A stretch of 64,000 nt of DNA from Parafrankia elaeagni (GTDB taxonomy: Bacteria; Actinomycetota; Actinomycetes; Frankiales; Frankiaceae). The notes under the pieces were generated by a model, which ran no database searches, was not told where the DNA came from, and was given only the letters and a program-made list of their open reading frames with translations. A program made the translations under genes and the position numbers. Below, piece by piece: positions 13,220 to 23,345 of this stretch (within the stretch, counting starts at the first letter, position 1; every line of letters starts with the position of its first letter). Location: positions 1 to 64,000 of the forward strand of contig NZ_KB893794.1 in the NCBI RefSeq assembly GCF_000374165.1. Direction: 5' to 3'.

Positions 13220-13917
13220 CCGTTGCCGGCGGCGCGGGCGAGGCTGGCGGCGATGCCGGCCAGGTGGGCCAGCCGGGCGATCTCGGAGGAGCGGAACGCC
13301 GGGCCGCCCGGCCGGCCGAGGAGCAGGGCGAGCCGCTCGTGGCCCACGGGCGCCGCGACGAGCTCCATGTTGACCGCCTCCCAGCGGGCGGGGAACTCGC
13401 CGTCGCCGGGCCCGACGCGCCGGGCTGCGGGCAGCGGCAGCCACGGCAGCGGAAAGCGGACCCGTTCCGGCACTCCCAGGTCGGCGCCGCCGAGGCTGGG
13501 GGCGCCGACCGAGGCTTCCCTGACCCGGGCGTCGCCGGGCGCCAGATGCTCCAGCAACAGCGCCCAGTCAGCGTGGAAGACCCCCGCGACCAGCTCGGTC
13601 AGCACCGCCGCGGCCTGGGCGGGGCGCTCGGTCAGCGCGTCGACGAGCTCCAGGTCGTCGCCGATCCCGGCGCCGTCGGCGAGGAAGGGCCGCAGTGCCT
13701 CGACGGTGACGCCCGGAACGGACTGGGCCGCGGTGTACACCCGGTCGGCCAGCCCGCCCGGGGGCAGCAGGACGATCATGTCGTCGACCGCGCCGGCGGG
13801 GGTGTGTTCGACCACCGAGAGACTCACGATGTCGATGCCTGCCGCGCCGAGCGCCGTCGCCACCGCGCCCAGCGCGCCAGGGTGATCGGGGAGGACGAGC
13901 CTGAGCAGGTACGACAT
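13201..13917 (-). CDS. ACT-domain protein
   Basis: The 238-residue protein begins with an ACT domain (SYLLRLVLPDHPGALGAVAT and the strands that follow), a small-molecule-binding fold usually specific for amino acids. The rest has no recognised catalytic motif. Similar proteins sit between ligA and gatC in other actinomycetes, which supports conservation but gives no function. The start at 13917 gives the usual MSYLL N-terminus; upstream ATGs at 13929, 13953 and 13962 are in frame and none has a clear ribosome-binding site. It is divergent from gatC and overlaps the convergent GGDEF-EAL gene by 19 bases. Confidence 0.75.
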   Translation of the reverse strand: MSYLLRLVLPDHPGALGAVATALGAAGIDIVSLSVVEHTPAGAVDDMIVLLPPGGLADRVYTAAQSVPGVTVEALRPFLADGAGIGDDLELVDALTERPAQAAAVLTELVAGVFHADWALLLEHLAPGDARVREASVGAPSLGGADLGVPERVRFPLPWLPLPAARRVGPGDGEFPARWEAVNMELVAAPVGHERLALLLGRPGGPAFRSSEIARLAHLAGIAASLARAAGNGQRGRE

Positions 13918-14303
13918 GCGGCTGAGCATGCGCAAGGGGTGTGACACTGTCATGGCGATCATGTCACGGGCGGATGTCGGCCCAGGTCAAGGGGCTGCCG
14001 CGGAAAAGTCGGGTCTTCTCGTGTCCCGCCGCGCCCGCTTCGGGACGCGCCGCGTCCGGTTCGCGACGCCGACCCGTACGATGAAGGACGACGCCGACGC
14101 CGCGCACGCCGGTGCGCAGCCGGTCGTACAGGTCCGGCCGCGTCCGGCATGGCAGCGGCCGGGGCGGCGGTGACGGCTCGGCGCGCACGCTGCCGGCCGG
14201 GCCGGCCGCCACGTCCGTGCCCCGCACCGCGGGCGCGCGGCGACCGCGCGATGACCTAGCCGATGTCGGGCCTGTGCCCACCGCCCACGAGGGGTCCACC
14301 GGA
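13918..14303. other. divergent intergenic region, gatC leader
   Basis: This separates the ACT gene and gatC. A TACGAT element at 14077-14082 is a possible -10 for gatCAB and would give a leader of roughly 210 bases. I see no convincing -35, riboswitch or small gene in it. Confidence 0.35.
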
Positions 14304-14600
14304 ATGGCGATCACCCGGGACGAGGTCGCGAACCTCGCCCGCCTGTCGCGGATGTCCCTGTCCGAGGCCGAGCTCGACGCGCTCGCACCCCAGCTCGAGG
14401 CGATCCTCGGTGCCGTGGCCCGGGTCTCCGAGGTGGCGGCGGCGGATATTCCGCCGACCTCGCACGCCGTACCGCTCACCAATGTCTTCCGCGCGGACGT
14501 GACCCGCCCGTCGCTGCCGGTCGCCGACGTTCTCGCCGGCGCGCCCGCCGCCGAGGAGGGTCGGTTCCGGGTGCCGCGCATCCTCGATCCGGAAGAGTGA
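14304..14600 (+). CDS. gatC: Asp/Glu-tRNA amidotransferase subunit C
   Basis: GatC (98 residues) stabilises the GatA-GatB pair, which converts Glu-tRNA-Gln (and often Asp-tRNA-Asn) to the amide form. The sequence shows the family signature: [21 protein letters not shown] near the N-terminus and a C-terminal segment with LTNVFRAD and RFRVPRIL. The stop overlaps a GTG in the gatA frame, so the two genes are tightly coupled. Confidence 0.93.
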   Translation: MAITRDEVANLARLSRMSLSEAELDALAPQLEAILGAVARVSEVAAADIPPTSHAVPLTNVFRADVTRPSLPVADVLAGAPAAEEGRFRVPRILDPEE

Positions 14601-14617
14601 AGGGCACCAGGCCGCAG

Positions 14618-16165
14618 ATGACCGACGCTTCAGGCACCCCGACGTCCGCCGCGTCCGCGGGCCCCGCGTCCGGCCGGACGGACGACGTCGTCCGGCTGAC
14701 CGCCGCCGCCACGGCGGCTGCGATCGCCGCCGGTGAGCTCTCCGCCGAGGAGGCCACCCGCGCCGCTCTTGACCGGATCGCCAAGGTCGACGACGCGGTG
14801 CACGCGTTCCTGCATGTCGACGCCGACGGCGCGCTCGCCGCCGCGCGCGCGGTGGACGCCCGCCGGGCGGGCGGGGAGAAGCTGGGCCCGCTCGCCGGCG
14901 TCCCGCTCGCGCTCAAGGACGTGTTCACCGCCCGTGGCATGCCGACGACCTGCGGCAGCCGCATCCTGGAGGGCTGGCGGCCGCCGTATGACGCGACTGT
15001 CGTCTCCCGGCTGCGCGCGGCGGATGTCATCGTCCTCGGCAAGGTGAACATGGACGAGTTCGCGATGGGCTCGTCCACCGAGAACTCCGCCTACGGCCCG
15101 ACCCGCAACCCGTGGGATCTCACCCGCATCCCGGGCGGGAGCAGCGGTGGCAGCGCGGCGGCGGTCGCGGCCTTCGAGGCGCCGCTGTCCATCGGCACCG
15201 ACACAGGTGGGTCGATCCGGCAGCCGGCGGCGGTCTGCGGCCTGGTCGGCGTGAAGCCGACCTACGGCGGCGTCAGCCGGTACGGCCTGGTCGCCTTCTC
15301 CAGCTCGCTGGACCAGGCGGGCCCGATCACCCGCACCGTGGGCGACGCCGCACTGCTGCACGCGGCGATCGCCGGGCACGACCCGAGGGACAGCACCAGC
15401 GTCGACCTGCCGGTGCCGCCCGTGGTGGAGGCGGCCGCCCGCCGCGACATCCGCGGCATGCGCATCGGCGTGGTCCGCGAGCTGTCCGGCGAGGGCTACG
15501 ACGCCGGTGTGCAGGCGGCGTTCACCGCTGCCGTCGAGGAGCTGGCGGGGCTCGGCGCCGAGGTCGTCGAGGTGAGCTGCCCGCACTTCACCTACGGGCT
15601 GGCGGCGTACTACCTGATCGCGCCGAGCGAGTGCTCGTCCAACCTGGCCCGTTTCGACGCGATGCGCTTCGGCCTGCGGGCCGGCGACGACGGCCGCGCC
15701 GGCGCCGAGGAGGTCATGAGCCGCACCCGTGACCTCGGCTTCGGCGCCGAGGTGAAGCGGCGGGTGATGCTCGGCACCTACGCGCTGTCCTCGGGCTACT
15801 ACGACGCCTACTACGGGCAGGCGCAGAAGGTGCGGACGCTGATCAGCCGGGACTTCGCCGCCGCCTACGAGCAGGCGGACGTGCTGGTCTCGCCGACCAC
15901 GCCGACGCCGGCCTTCCCGCTCGGTGACCGGGTCGACGACCCGGTCGCGATGTACCTGTCGGACCTGTGCACGATCCCGTCGAACCTCGCCGGCGGGCCG
16001 GCGATGAGCCTGCCGGCCGGGCTGGCGGGCGGGCTGCCGGTCGGCATCCAGATCATGGCGCCCGCCTTCGCGGACGACCGCCTCTACCTGGTCGGCGGCG
16101 CGCTGGAGGCGGCTCTGGACGCCCGGCGCGGGCACCCGCTGCTCGACGAGGCACCCGCGCTCTAG
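14618..16165 (+). CDS. gatA: Asp/Glu-tRNA amidotransferase subunit A
   Basis: GatA is the glutaminase half of the amidotransferase and belongs to the amidase-signature family. The catalytic triad is readable: Lys100 in LKDVF, Ser175 in GGSSGGS (cis-Ser) and Ser199 in TGGSIRQP (nucleophile); the spacings of 75 and 99 residues match the family. Length is 515 residues from ATG 14618. A GTG at 14597 overlapping the gatC stop would add seven residues and cannot be excluded. It works with GatB encoded 444 bases downstream. Confidence 0.94.
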   Translation: MTDASGTPTSAASAGPASGRTDDVVRLTAAATAAAIAAGELSAEEATRAALDRIAKVDDAVHAFLHVDADGALAAARAVDARRAGGEKLGPLAGVPLALKDVFTARGMPTTCGSRILEGWRPPYDATVVSRLRAADVIVLGKVNMDEFAMGSSTENSAYGPTRNPWDLTRIPGGSSGGSAAAVAAFEAPLSIGTDTGGSIRQPAAVCGLVGVKPTYGGVSRYGLVAFSSSLDQAGPITRTVGDAALLHAAIAGHDPRDSTSVDLPVPPVVEAAARRDIRGMRIGVVRELSGEGYDAGVQAAFTAAVEELAGLGAEVVEVSCPHFTYGLAAYYLIAPSECSSNLARFDAMRFGLRAGDDGRAGAEEVMSRTRDLGFGAEVKRRVMLGTYALSSGYYDAYYGQAQKVRTLISRDFAAAYEQADVLVSPTTPTPAFPLGDRVDDPVAMYLSDLCTIPSNLAGGPAMSLPAGLAGGLPVGIQIMAPAFADDRLYLVGGALEAALDARRGHPLLDEAPAL

Positions 16166-16208
16166 CACGCCACCCGCCGAACGAGCGGGCGAGATGCCGC
16201 GGGCCTGC

Positions 16209-16244
16209 GAGCGGGAACTGTGAGCGGGAACTGTGAGCGGGAAC
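16209..16244 (+). repeat. 13-bp tandem repeat with nested GTG starts
   Basis: GAGCGGGAACTGT occurs at 16209-16221 and 16222-16234, followed by a partial copy to 16244. The repeat creates GTG codons at 16220 and 16233 in two different frames; only 16233 opens the small membrane protein gene. Confidence 0.8.
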
Positions 16245-16613
16245 GACGAGGAGGACGAGGAGGACATGGTCGAGCTGCGCAGCGGTCGTCAGGACCGCGC
16301 ACTTCTGCTGGTCGTGTGGGGGCTCACGCTCGTGGTGCTCGTCCTCGGCGCGCTGACGCTGAGCCCGATCCTGCTGGTCTGGGGGATCATCGGGCTGCCG
16401 GCCGCGGTCGCGCTGGGCTACGTCCACCTCCGCGACACCCGCCGGGCCGCGGCGCGGACCACCCAGGGCGCCGCCGAGGCGGGCACCACGCCGGGCATGA
16501 CGGCGCCCGCGGCGGCGACGTCCGGCGACGAAACCGTGCGCGCCGCCCGGCCGGACGGCGGGGCGGAACCCGGCGCACTCGACGACGGCATCGAAGAGGA
16601 GTCATCCCGGTGA
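16233..16613 (+). CDS. small two-helix membrane protein
   Basis: A 126-residue protein lies between gatA and gatB. After an acidic N-terminus (NDEEDEED) it has two hydrophobic stretches, about residues 22-41 ([20 protein letters not shown]) and 44-62, then a soluble Ala/Thr/Gly-rich acidic tail. No family is recognised. It ends in an overlap with the gatB start and has the codon use of its neighbours, so it is probably translated with gatB. No role in amidotransferase function can be inferred. Confidence 0.7.
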   Translation: MSGNDEEDEEDMVELRSGRQDRALLLVVWGLTLVVLVLGALTLSPILLVWGIIGLPAAVALGYVHLRDTRRAAARTTQGAAEAGTTPGMTAPAAATSGDETVRAARPDGGAEPGALDDGIEEESSR

Positions 16614-18127
16614 GCACAGCGGCTCCCGTCATCGCCACCCCGTCCTACGAGGACGCCCTGGCCCGCTACGAGGCGGTGATCGGGCTGGAGACACACGTCG
16701 AGCTCGGCACCGTGTCCAAGATGTTCTGCGGGTGCGCCACGGCCTTCGGGGCGGCCCCGAACACCCAGGTGTGCCCGGTCTGCCTGGGCCTGCCCGGTGC
16801 GCTGCCGGTGGTGAACGAGGCCGCGGTGCGGTTCGCGACGCTCATCGGGCTGGCGCTGAACTGCACGGTCGCGTCCTGGTGCCGGTTCGCCAGGAAGAAC
16901 TACTTCTACCCGGACATGCCGAAGAACTTCCAGATCAGCCAGTACGACGAGCCGCTGTGCGAGAACGGCTGGCTGGACGTCGAGGTCGAGGGCGAGATCC
17001 ACCGGGTCGGGATCACGCGGGTCCACCTGGAGGAGGACACCGGCAAGTCGCTGCACGTCGGCGGGGCGACCGGGCGCATCCACGGGGCGACCCACTCGCT
17101 GGTCGACTACAACCGGGCCGGCATCCCGCTGGTCGAAATCGTCACCGAGCCGGACGTCCGTTCCCCGGAGGTCGCCCGCGCCTACGTCGACGAGCTGCGT
17201 GAGCTGTGCCGGTCGCTGGCCGTCTCCGACGTCCGGATGGACCAGGGCTCGCTGCGCTGCGACGCGAACGTCTCGCTGCGCCTGCGGCCGGCGAAGGGCG
17301 AGCCGGACGCGCCGTTCGGCACCCGGTCGGAGACGAAGAACCTGAACTCGCTGCGTTCGGTCGAGCGGGCCGTGCGGTTCGAGGTCGTCCGGCAGGCGGC
17401 GCTGCTGGACGCGGGCGAGCGCGTCATCCAGGAGACCCGGCACTTCGACGAGGCGTCCGGGCGCACCTCCTCCGGTCGTTCGAAGGAGGAGGCGACCGAC
17501 TACCGGTACTTCCCGGAGCCGGACCTCACGCCGATCGCGCTGACGTCGGAGTACATCGAGGCACTGCGTGCCGTCCTGCCGGAGCTGCCGGCGCAGCGGC
17601 GGGCCCGCCTCATCGCGGAGCACGGCTACTCCGTGCGGGAACTGCAGGAGATGCGCAACGCCGGGGTCCTCGACCTGGTCGAGGCGACGGTCGCCGCCGG
17701 CGCCAGCCCGGCCGGGGCGCGCAAGTGGTGGCTCAACGAGCTGGCCCGCCGAGCGGCGGACGCCGGGGTGGAGCCGCGTGAGCTGGCGATCAGCCCGGCC
17801 CAGGTGGCCCGGATCTGCGAGCTCGTGGCCGCCGGGCAGCTCACCGACGCCCTCGGGCGCAAGGTCGTCGACGGCGTGCTCGCCGGGGACGGCTCACCCG
17901 ACGAGGTGGTCGCGGCCCGCGGGCTGGCCGTGGTCTCCGACGACTCGGCACTGCGGGACGCGGTCGACGCCGCGATCGCCGGCGCGCCGGACATCGCGGA
18001 GAAGGTCCGGGGCGGCAAGCTGAACGCAGTCGGCCCACTGGTCGGCACGGTCATGAAGACGATGCGTGGCCAGGCCGACGCCGCGGCCGTCCGCCGGCTC
18101 CTGCTGGAACGGCTCGGCGTGTCCTGA
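16610..18127 (+). CDS. gatB: Asp/Glu-tRNA amidotransferase subunit B
   Basis: GatB binds the misacylated tRNA and carries the kinase/transamidase site. The 505-residue protein has IGLETHVEL at the N-terminus, CPVCLGLPG with the zinc-site cysteines (FCGCATAFG, then VCPVC), [27 protein letters not shown], the DYNRAG motif and the C-terminal helical and YqeY-like region ending in [15 protein letters not shown] 16610 is chosen because GAGGAG lies 8 bases upstream and the start overlaps the previous stop (GTGA). The reading frame stays open back to 16220, but that part is a shadow of the small membrane gene. Confidence 0.95.
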   Translation: MSTAAPVIATPSYEDALARYEAVIGLETHVELGTVSKMFCGCATAFGAAPNTQVCPVCLGLPGALPVVNEAAVRFATLIGLALNCTVASWCRFARKNYFYPDMPKNFQISQYDEPLCENGWLDVEVEGEIHRVGITRVHLEEDTGKSLHVGGATGRIHGATHSLVDYNRAGIPLVEIVTEPDVRSPEVARAYVDELRELCRSLAVSDVRMDQGSLRCDANVSLRLRPAKGEPDAPFGTRSETKNLNSLRSVERAVRFEVVRQAALLDAGERVIQETRHFDEASGRTSSGRSKEEATDYRYFPEPDLTPIALTSEYIEALRAVLPELPAQRRARLIAEHGYSVRELQEMRNAGVLDLVEATVAAGASPAGARKWWLNELARRAADAGVEPRELAISPAQVARICELVAAGQLTDALGRKVVDGVLAGDGSPDEVVAARGLAVVSDDSALRDAVDAAIAGAPDIAEKVRGGKLNAVGPLVGTVMKTMRGQADAAAVRRLLLERLGVS

Positions 18128-18223
18128 CCGCTCACGGGCGACCGCGGACGGGATGTGTGTCACATCACCGTGGTCGCCCAGGGCGGAGGCCCGGTGCGGC
18201 GCGATGTGCGACGATCGTTTCTG

Positions 18224-19219
18224 ATGCCTGGGACCACGCGGGGGCGACTGCTCGCCACCAGCGACATTCATGTCCGCCATCCGGAGAACCGGGCGGTGGT
18301 CGAGGCGATGCGGCCGAGCCACGACGACGACTGGCTGCTCGTCGTCGGTGACGTCGGGGAGCTGCTCGACGACGTCGAATGGGCGCTGCGCCTGCTCGCC
18401 GGCCGCTTCGCGCAGGTCGTGTGGGTTCCCGGCAACCACGAGCTGTGGACCCTCAGCCGCGACACGGCCGACCTGCGCGGCGAGGCCCGGTACCGTCACC
18501 TCGTCGAGCTGTGCCGGGGCCTGGGCGTACTCACGCCGGAGGACCCGTACCCGGTCTGGACGGGGCAGGGCGGTCCGGCGCGGATCGTGCCGATGTTCCT
18601 GCTCTACGACTACACGTTCCGCCCGGACGGCACGTCCACCAAGGAGGAGGCGCTCGCCGCCGCCTACGCCGCCGGAGTCGTCTGCTCGGACGAGTCGGTG
18701 CTCCACCCTGATCCCTACCCGTCCCGGGACGCCTGGTGCCGGGCCCGCGTCGCCCTCACCCAGGCCCGCCTGGACGAGTGTCCGCGCGACGTCCCGCTCG
18801 TGCTGGTGAACCACTTCCCGCTGGTCCGTGAGCCGACCCGGATCCTGCGCTATCCGGTGTTCGCGCAGTGGTGCGGCACCGAGCTGACAGCGGACTGGCA
18901 CACCCGCTACAACGTCGCCGCGGTGGTCTACGGCCACCTGCACATCCCGCGGACGACCGTCCACGACGGCGTCCGGTTCGAGGAGGTCTCGGTCGGCTAC
19001 CCGCGGGAGTGGCGCTCGTGGCGGACCAGGCGGCCCGTCCTGCGCCAGATCCTGCCCGCGCCGACCGGCGAGCCCGTTCCGCCGTGGGGCGCCCCGCACG
19101 ACGAGTCGGAGCACGCGGCGCTGCAGGTTCCGCCTGGCGCGCCCGGCGGCCCCGTTCCCGCTGCCCCGGCGGTCCGCACGTCGCAGCCGCAGCGGCCCTA
19201 CCGGCAGGGTGCGGTTTAG
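18224..19219 (+). CDS. metallophosphoesterase
   Basis: The 331-residue protein has the calcineurin-like metal-site motifs in order: SDIHV, GDVGE, GNHELW, NHFPL and YGHLHIP. It should hydrolyse a phosphoester, but the substrate is unknown and the C-terminal 45 residues are Pro-rich. ATG 18224 gives an N-terminus just before the first motif; no Shine-Dalgarno site is visible, so it may be leaderless. An in-frame GTG at 18155 is possible. It stands alone between gatB and the penicillin-binding protein gene. Confidence 0.85.
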   Translation: MPGTTRGRLLATSDIHVRHPENRAVVEAMRPSHDDDWLLVVGDVGELLDDVEWALRLLAGRFAQVVWVPGNHELWTLSRDTADLRGEARYRHLVELCRGLGVLTPEDPYPVWTGQGGPARIVPMFLLYDYTFRPDGTSTKEEALAAAYAAGVVCSDESVLHPDPYPSRDAWCRARVALTQARLDECPRDVPLVLVNHFPLVREPTRILRYPVFAQWCGTELTADWHTRYNVAAVVYGHLHIPRTTVHDGVRFEEVSVGYPREWRSWRTRRPVLRQILPAPTGEPVPPWGAPHDESEHAALQVPPGAPGGPVPAAPAVRTSQPQRPYRQGAV

Positions 19220-19397
19220 CCCGAAGGTCCGCACCTCATCTGTGGTCCTCTGTGTTGCCACCATTGGTGCATCCGTGTGTCGACTTGCCGACGGGGCACG
19301 GCGCGTCGGATGCGGAGCCGGGTGACCCTTCGTAGGGTGAGCTCGGGCCGTATGGCTCTGCAGACGATTCCGTCGAGGTGGGGGGAGGCGAAGCGTC

Positions 19398-21236
19398 GTG
19401 CCTCTCACACCCACAGGGTTCAGCCCGTCCCGGTCACGTCGTCGGGGGCGGGGGCGGGGCCGGCAGGGCCTGCTGGCCGCTGCCCTCGTCGTGGTCCTGC
19501 TGGCAGTCGGCGGTGGGGTCTTCTACTGGCTGAAGTCCCGGTCCGACGCCCGGGAGGCGGACCGGTCGGTGGCCGCGGTCGCCGCGGCCTACCTGGACGG
19601 GTGGAAGGCGGTGACGACCTCGCCGTCCGCCGAGGAGGCCGCCGACGCGTCGTCCGGAGGGTCGTCCGGCGCTGCCGGGTCCGGCAGTGCCGGCGGTTCC
19701 GAGGCGGGTGCCACCTCCGGTGACGGCGCCGCCGGGGAGCAGAGCGGCCCGCGGCCGGCCGCCAGCGAGGCCCGCGACCGCGCGAGCGCCGCGGTCCGCG
19801 CGGTCAGCGTGGACGGCGACATCCCGGTCGCGACGCTCGTCGGGCTGATGGCTGACGTCCACGATCGGCTCGACGTGACCGGAGCCGAGCTCACGGCGGG
19901 TGAGGTGGCCCGCTCGGGGGCGAGTGCGACGGTGCCCTACACCGCCAGCCTGACGCTCGCCGGCTTCTCCGAGCCGCTGGCCTATGCGGGTGAGCTGGGT
20001 CTGGTCCAGACGGGCGGGGACTGGAAGGTGCAGGCCCGGCCGTCGTCCGTCCACCCGGCACTGCGGCCCGGGCTGCGCCTGGACCGTGCCGAGTCCACCG
20101 GCCAGCGCGGCACGCTGGTCGACGTGGACGGGCGTCCGATGGACACCAACCCCGAGCTCGCCGGGAACCTCATCGGCCGGGTCGATCCGGCGTCCGGCCT
20201 GCAGCGGGTCTACGACGCGCGGCTGCGACCCCAGGGCGGCGCGATCGTGGTCCGCACCGAGGCCGACGAGACCGTCGAGACGCTCAAGTCGTATCCGAGC
20301 AGTGACGGCGAGGCGATCCGCACCACGATCGACCTGGACGTCCAGCGGGCGGGGGAGACGGCGATGGCCACCGCGTCCCGCCCGAACGGGGCGCTCGTCG
20401 CCATCGACACCCGCACCGGCGGCGTGCTCGCGGCGGTGAACCACCCGCTCAACGGCTACGGGCGCGCGGTGCGCGGCTCCTACCCGCCCGGCAGCACCTT
20501 CAAGATCGTGACGGCGACGGCCGCGCTGATGACCGGCCGGCCGGCGGACAGCACCATCGACTGCACCCAGACCGTGGGCGTCGGCGGCCGGGAGTTCCAG
20601 AACGCCGAGGACGAACAGCTCGGACTGATCCCGTTCCGGACCGTCTTCGCGAAGAGCTGTAACACCGCCTTCATCCGGCTCGAGCAGTCGCTGCCCGACG
20701 GGGCCCTGGAGCAGGCCGCGAAGCTGTACGGCTTCGACGGTGTCGAGCCGCTGCCCATCGCCAGCGTCGGCGGATCGTTCCCGGCGCCGCGCGACGAGGT
20801 CGAGTCGGCCTCCGCGTCGATCGGGCAGGGCCGGGTCGCCGCGTCACCGCTGCAGATGGCCAGCGTCGTCGCCGCCGTGGCCAGCGGGACCTGGCACCAG
20901 CCGTTCGTCGTCGGCGAGTCGCCACGGAGCAACCCGCTTCCGGAGCAGGCGCTGGGTCCGCTGCGTGACTTCATGCGCGCGGTCGTCACCGAGGGCACCG
21001 CCGCGAGCGTGCCGATGCCGGGGGAGGTCCACGGCAAGACCGGCACGGCCGAGTACGCGGACGGCGACCCGCCGCCCACCCACGGCTGGTTCGTCGGCTA
21101 CCGGGGGGACGTCGCGGTGGCGGTCGTCATCGAGGACGGCGGCTTCGGCGCCGAGTCGGCGGCACCCGTGGTGGCGTCGTTCTTCACCGCGCTCGACGGC
21201 GGCCAGGTCGCCGGCCCGCCGCCGCCGGCCGGCTGA
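19398..21236 (+). CDS. class B penicillin-binding protein
   Basis: A membrane-anchored transpeptidase for peptidoglycan cross-linking (612 residues). Residues about 24-45 form a signal anchor (GLLAAALVVVLLAVGGGVFYW); next comes an NTF2-like MecA_N-type domain with a Ser/Gly-rich insert near 78-120, a dimerisation region, and the transpeptidase domain with STFK at 366-369, SCN at 420-422 and KTG at 547-549. All three active-site motifs are intact. GTG 19398 has GGGGGAGG 9 bases upstream. It is unlinked to division genes, so its role in elongation or sporulation is open. Confidence 0.92.
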   Translation: MPLTPTGFSPSRSRRRGRGRGRQGLLAAALVVVLLAVGGGVFYWLKSRSDAREADRSVAAVAAAYLDGWKAVTTSPSAEEAADASSGGSSGAAGSGSAGGSEAGATSGDGAAGEQSGPRPAASEARDRASAAVRAVSVDGDIPVATLVGLMADVHDRLDVTGAELTAGEVARSGASATVPYTASLTLAGFSEPLAYAGELGLVQTGGDWKVQARPSSVHPALRPGLRLDRAESTGQRGTLVDVDGRPMDTNPELAGNLIGRVDPASGLQRVYDARLRPQGGAIVVRTEADETVETLKSYPSSDGEAIRTTIDLDVQRAGETAMATASRPNGALVAIDTRTGGVLAAVNHPLNGYGRAVRGSYPPGSTFKIVTATAALMTGRPADSTIDCTQTVGVGGREFQNAEDEQLGLIPFRTVFAKSCNTAFIRLEQSLPDGALEQAAKLYGFDGVEPLPIASVGGSFPAPRDEVESASASIGQGRVAASPLQMASVVAAVASGTWHQPFVVGESPRSNPLPEQALGPLRDFMRAVVTEGTAASVPMPGEVHGKTGTAEYADGDPPPTHGWFVGYRGDVAVAVVIEDGGFGAESAAPVVASFFTALDGGQVAGPPPPAG

Positions 21237-21244
21237 CGTGCGCG

Positions 21245-21276
21245 CGGCCGCGGCCGGTTTCCATCGGCCGCGGCCG
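21245..21276. terminator. inverted repeat after PBP gene
   Basis: CGGCCGCGGCCG, itself a palindrome, occurs at 21245-21256 and again at 21265-21276, giving a 12-bp stem with an 8-base loop. There is no T tract. It may end PBP transcription just before the ilvB promoter. Confidence 0.45.
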
Positions 21277-21281
21277 ATCGC

Positions 21282-21310
21282 TTGACGCGATGGCCGATGT
21301 CAGGGATGGT
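21282..21310 (+). promoter_or_regulatory. candidate ilvB leader promoter
   Basis: TTGACG at 21282-21287 and GATGGT at 21305-21310 are 17 bases apart. A start near 21317 would make the leader peptide leaderless from GTG 21318. Confidence 0.5.
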
Positions 21311-21356
21311 TGAGCGCGTGCTTACCGGCATCCTCGTACGTTCGGAGCGCGTGTAG
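21306..21356 (+). CDS. ilvB leader peptide
   Basis: A short frame encodes MVERVLTGILVRSERV, with four Val, two Leu and one Ile among 16 residues, followed by TAG and then by an attenuator hairpin. This is the arrangement of ribosome-mediated attenuation by branched-chain aminoacyl-tRNA. ATG 21306 has little room for a ribosome-binding site; if transcription starts near 21317, translation would begin at GTG 21318 and give MLTGILVRSERV. ATG 21297 is also in frame. The leader is separated from ilvB by 192 bases. Confidence 0.75.
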   Translation: MVERVLTGILVRSERV

Positions 21357-21421
21357 TCGGACCAGATCGGTCTCCGACCACCCGCGCCGCCCCTCAGTGC
21401 CCACGGCACGAGGGGCTTTTT
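21356..21421 (+). terminator. ilvB attenuator (pause hairpin and terminator)
   Basis: GTCGGA (21356-21361) pairs with TCCGAC (21373-21378) right at the leader stop. A second hairpin pairs GCCCCTC (21389-21395) and GTGCC (21397-21401) with GGCAC (21405-21409) and GAGGGGC (21410-21416), then five Ts (21417-21421). The second is a textbook intrinsic terminator placed before ilvB; the first is a likely pause structure. The antiterminator pairing is not obvious by eye. Confidence 0.8.
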
Positions 21422-21548
21422 CGTGTCCGGCCCCGGCCCCGGCCGGTCCGACCCAGTCAGCCCGCACACGACCGCCGTCCGCCCGCGTACCGCCGTGTGA
21501 GCGACGTCCCGTCCGCACATTGCCGGCCCCGTCAAGGAAGACGACCAG

Positions 21549-23345
21549 ATGACCAGTGAGACCAGACAGATCACCGGAGCCCAGTCGCTCGTCCATTCCC
21601 TGGAAGCGGTTGGTGCCGACGTGGTCTTCGGCATCCCGGGCGGGGCGATCCTGCCCGCGTACGACCCGCTGTTCGACTCCACCCGGGTCCGGCACGTGCT
21701 CGTCCGCCACGAGCAGGGCGCCGGGCATGCCGCCGAGGGGTACGCGCAGGCCACGGGGCGGGTCGGGGTCTGCATGGCGACGTCCGGCCCGGGCGCGACG
21801 AACCTGGTGACGCCGATCGCGGACGCCTACATGGACTCGGTGCCGATGGTGGCGATCACCGGCCAGGTGCCGAGCGCGGCGATCGGTACCGACGCCTTCC
21901 AGGAAGCCGACATCTGCGGCATCACGCTGCCGATCACCAAGCACAACTTCCTGGTCCACTCGGCGGACGACATCCCGCGCACGATCGCCGAGGCCTTCCA
22001 CATCGCCGCGACCGGGCGCCCCGGTCCGGTGCTCGTCGACCTGCCGAAGGACATCCTGCAGGGCCTCACCTCGGTGCTGCCGCACGAGGTGTGGCCGCCG
22101 ACCCTCGACCTGCCGGGGTACCGCCCGGTGACCCGTCCGCACGCCAAGCAGGTCCGCGAGGCGGCGAAGATGATCAGCGCCGCGCGCCGCCCGGTGCTGT
22201 ACGTCGGCGGCGGAGTGCTCAAGGCACGCGCGGCGGCCGAGCTGCGGGTCCTCGCCGAGCTGACGGGCATCCCCGTGGTCACCACGCTGATGGCCCGTGG
22301 CGCGTTCCCGGACTCGCACCGCCAGCACCTGGGCATGCCCGGCATGCACGGGTCGGTCGCCGCCGTCACCGCGATGCAGAAGGCCGACCTGCTGATCACG
22401 CTGGGGGCCCGCTTCGACGACCGGGTCACCGGGCGGCTGGCGTCCTTCGCGCCGGGGGCGGCCATCATCCACGCCGACATCGACCCGGCGGAGATCGGCA
22501 AGAACCGGGTGGCGGACGTGCCGATCGTCGGCGACTGCCGGGAGGTGATCGCCGACCTGACCGTCGCGCTGCAGGCCGAGCCCCGCGCCGACCTCGAGGC
22601 CTGGTGGCACACACTGGACCGCTGGCGGGACACCTACCCGGTGGGCTACGACACCCCGCCGGACGGCGCGGTCGCGCCGCAGCAGGTCATCCAGCGGATC
22701 GGGCAGATCGCCGGCCCGGAGACGATCTTCGCGGCCGGAGTCGGGCAGCACCAGATGTGGGCCGCCCAGTTCATCTCCTACGAGCACCCGTACACCTGGC
22801 TCAACTCCGGTGGCGCCGGGACGATGGGGTACGCGGTGCCGGCGGCGATGGGAGCCAAGGTCGGCCGGCCGGAGGCGACCGTGTGGGCGATCGACGGCGA
22901 CGGGTGCTTCCAGATGACCAACCAGGAGCTCGCGACCTGCGCGCTCGAGGGAATCCCGATCAAGGTCGCGGTCATCAACAACGGGTCGCTGGGCATGGTG
23001 CGCCAGTGGCAGACGCTGTTCTACGACAAGCGGTACTCCAACACCGACCTCGGCACCCATCCCGCCTCGGCGCGCACCGGGGTGACCCGGGTGCCCGACT
23101 TCGTGCGCCTGGCCGAGGCGCTCGGCTGCGTCGGCCTGCGCTGCGAGTCCCCCGAGGACATCGACGCCACGATCGAGAAGGCGATGAGCATCAACGACGC
23201 GCCGGTCGTGGTCGACTTCGTGGTCCACCCGGATGCGATGGTGTGGCCGATGGTCGCCGCCGGTTCCAGTAACGACGACATCCAGGTGGCCCGCGACATG
23301 GCCCCCGACTTCGACTACTCCGGCGACGCGGAGGTCAACCTGTGA
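21549..23345 (+). CDS. ilvB: acetolactate synthase large subunit
   Basis: This ThDP/FAD enzyme condenses two pyruvates to acetolactate (Val, Leu) or pyruvate with 2-oxobutyrate (Ile). The 598-residue protein has Glu55 in [22 protein letters not shown], the FAD-binding middle domain, and the ThDP motif [11 protein letters not shown] ending in [12 protein letters not shown] 21549 has AAGGAAG about 8 bases upstream. ilvN overlaps its stop (GTGA). Expression is probably set by the attenuator upstream. Confidence 0.96.
   Translation: MTSETRQITGAQSLVHSLEAVGADVVFGIPGGAILPAYDPLFDSTRVRHVLVRHEQGAGHAAEGYAQATGRVGVCMATSGPGATNLVTPIADAYMDSVPMVAITGQVPSAAIGTDAFQEADICGITLPITKHNFLVHSADDIPRTIAEAFHIAATGRPGPVLVDLPKDILQGLTSVLPHEVWPPTLDLPGYRPVTRPHAKQVREAAKMISAARRPVLYVGGGVLKARAAAELRVLAELTGIPVVTTLMARGAFPDSHRQHLGMPGMHGSVAAVTAMQKADLLITLGARFDDRVTGRLASFAPGAAIIHADIDPAEIGKNRVADVPIVGDCREVIADLTVALQAEPRADLEAWWHTLDRWRDTYPVGYDTPPDGAVAPQQVIQRIGQIAGPETIFAAGVGQHQMWAAQFISYEHPYTWLNSGGAGTMGYAVPAAMGAKVGRPEATVWAIDGDGCFQMTNQELATCALEGIPIKVAVINNGSLGMVRQWQTLFYDKRYSNTDLGTHPASARTGVTRVPDFVRLAEALGCVGLRCESPEDIDATIEKAMSINDAPVVVDFVVHPDAMVWPMVAAGSSNDDIQVARDMAPDFDYSGDAEVNL

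Noticed and set aside
10952-13444. Minus-strand frame of 830 codons opposite the GGDEF-EAL gene
   Set aside because: Antisense to intact GGDEF and EAL motifs; no domain of its own.
16220-16609. A 130-residue N-terminal extension of GatB
   Set aside because: The residues are an Arg/Gly-rich shadow of the small membrane gene, while GTG 16610 has GAGGAG at ideal spacing and gives the normal GatB start.
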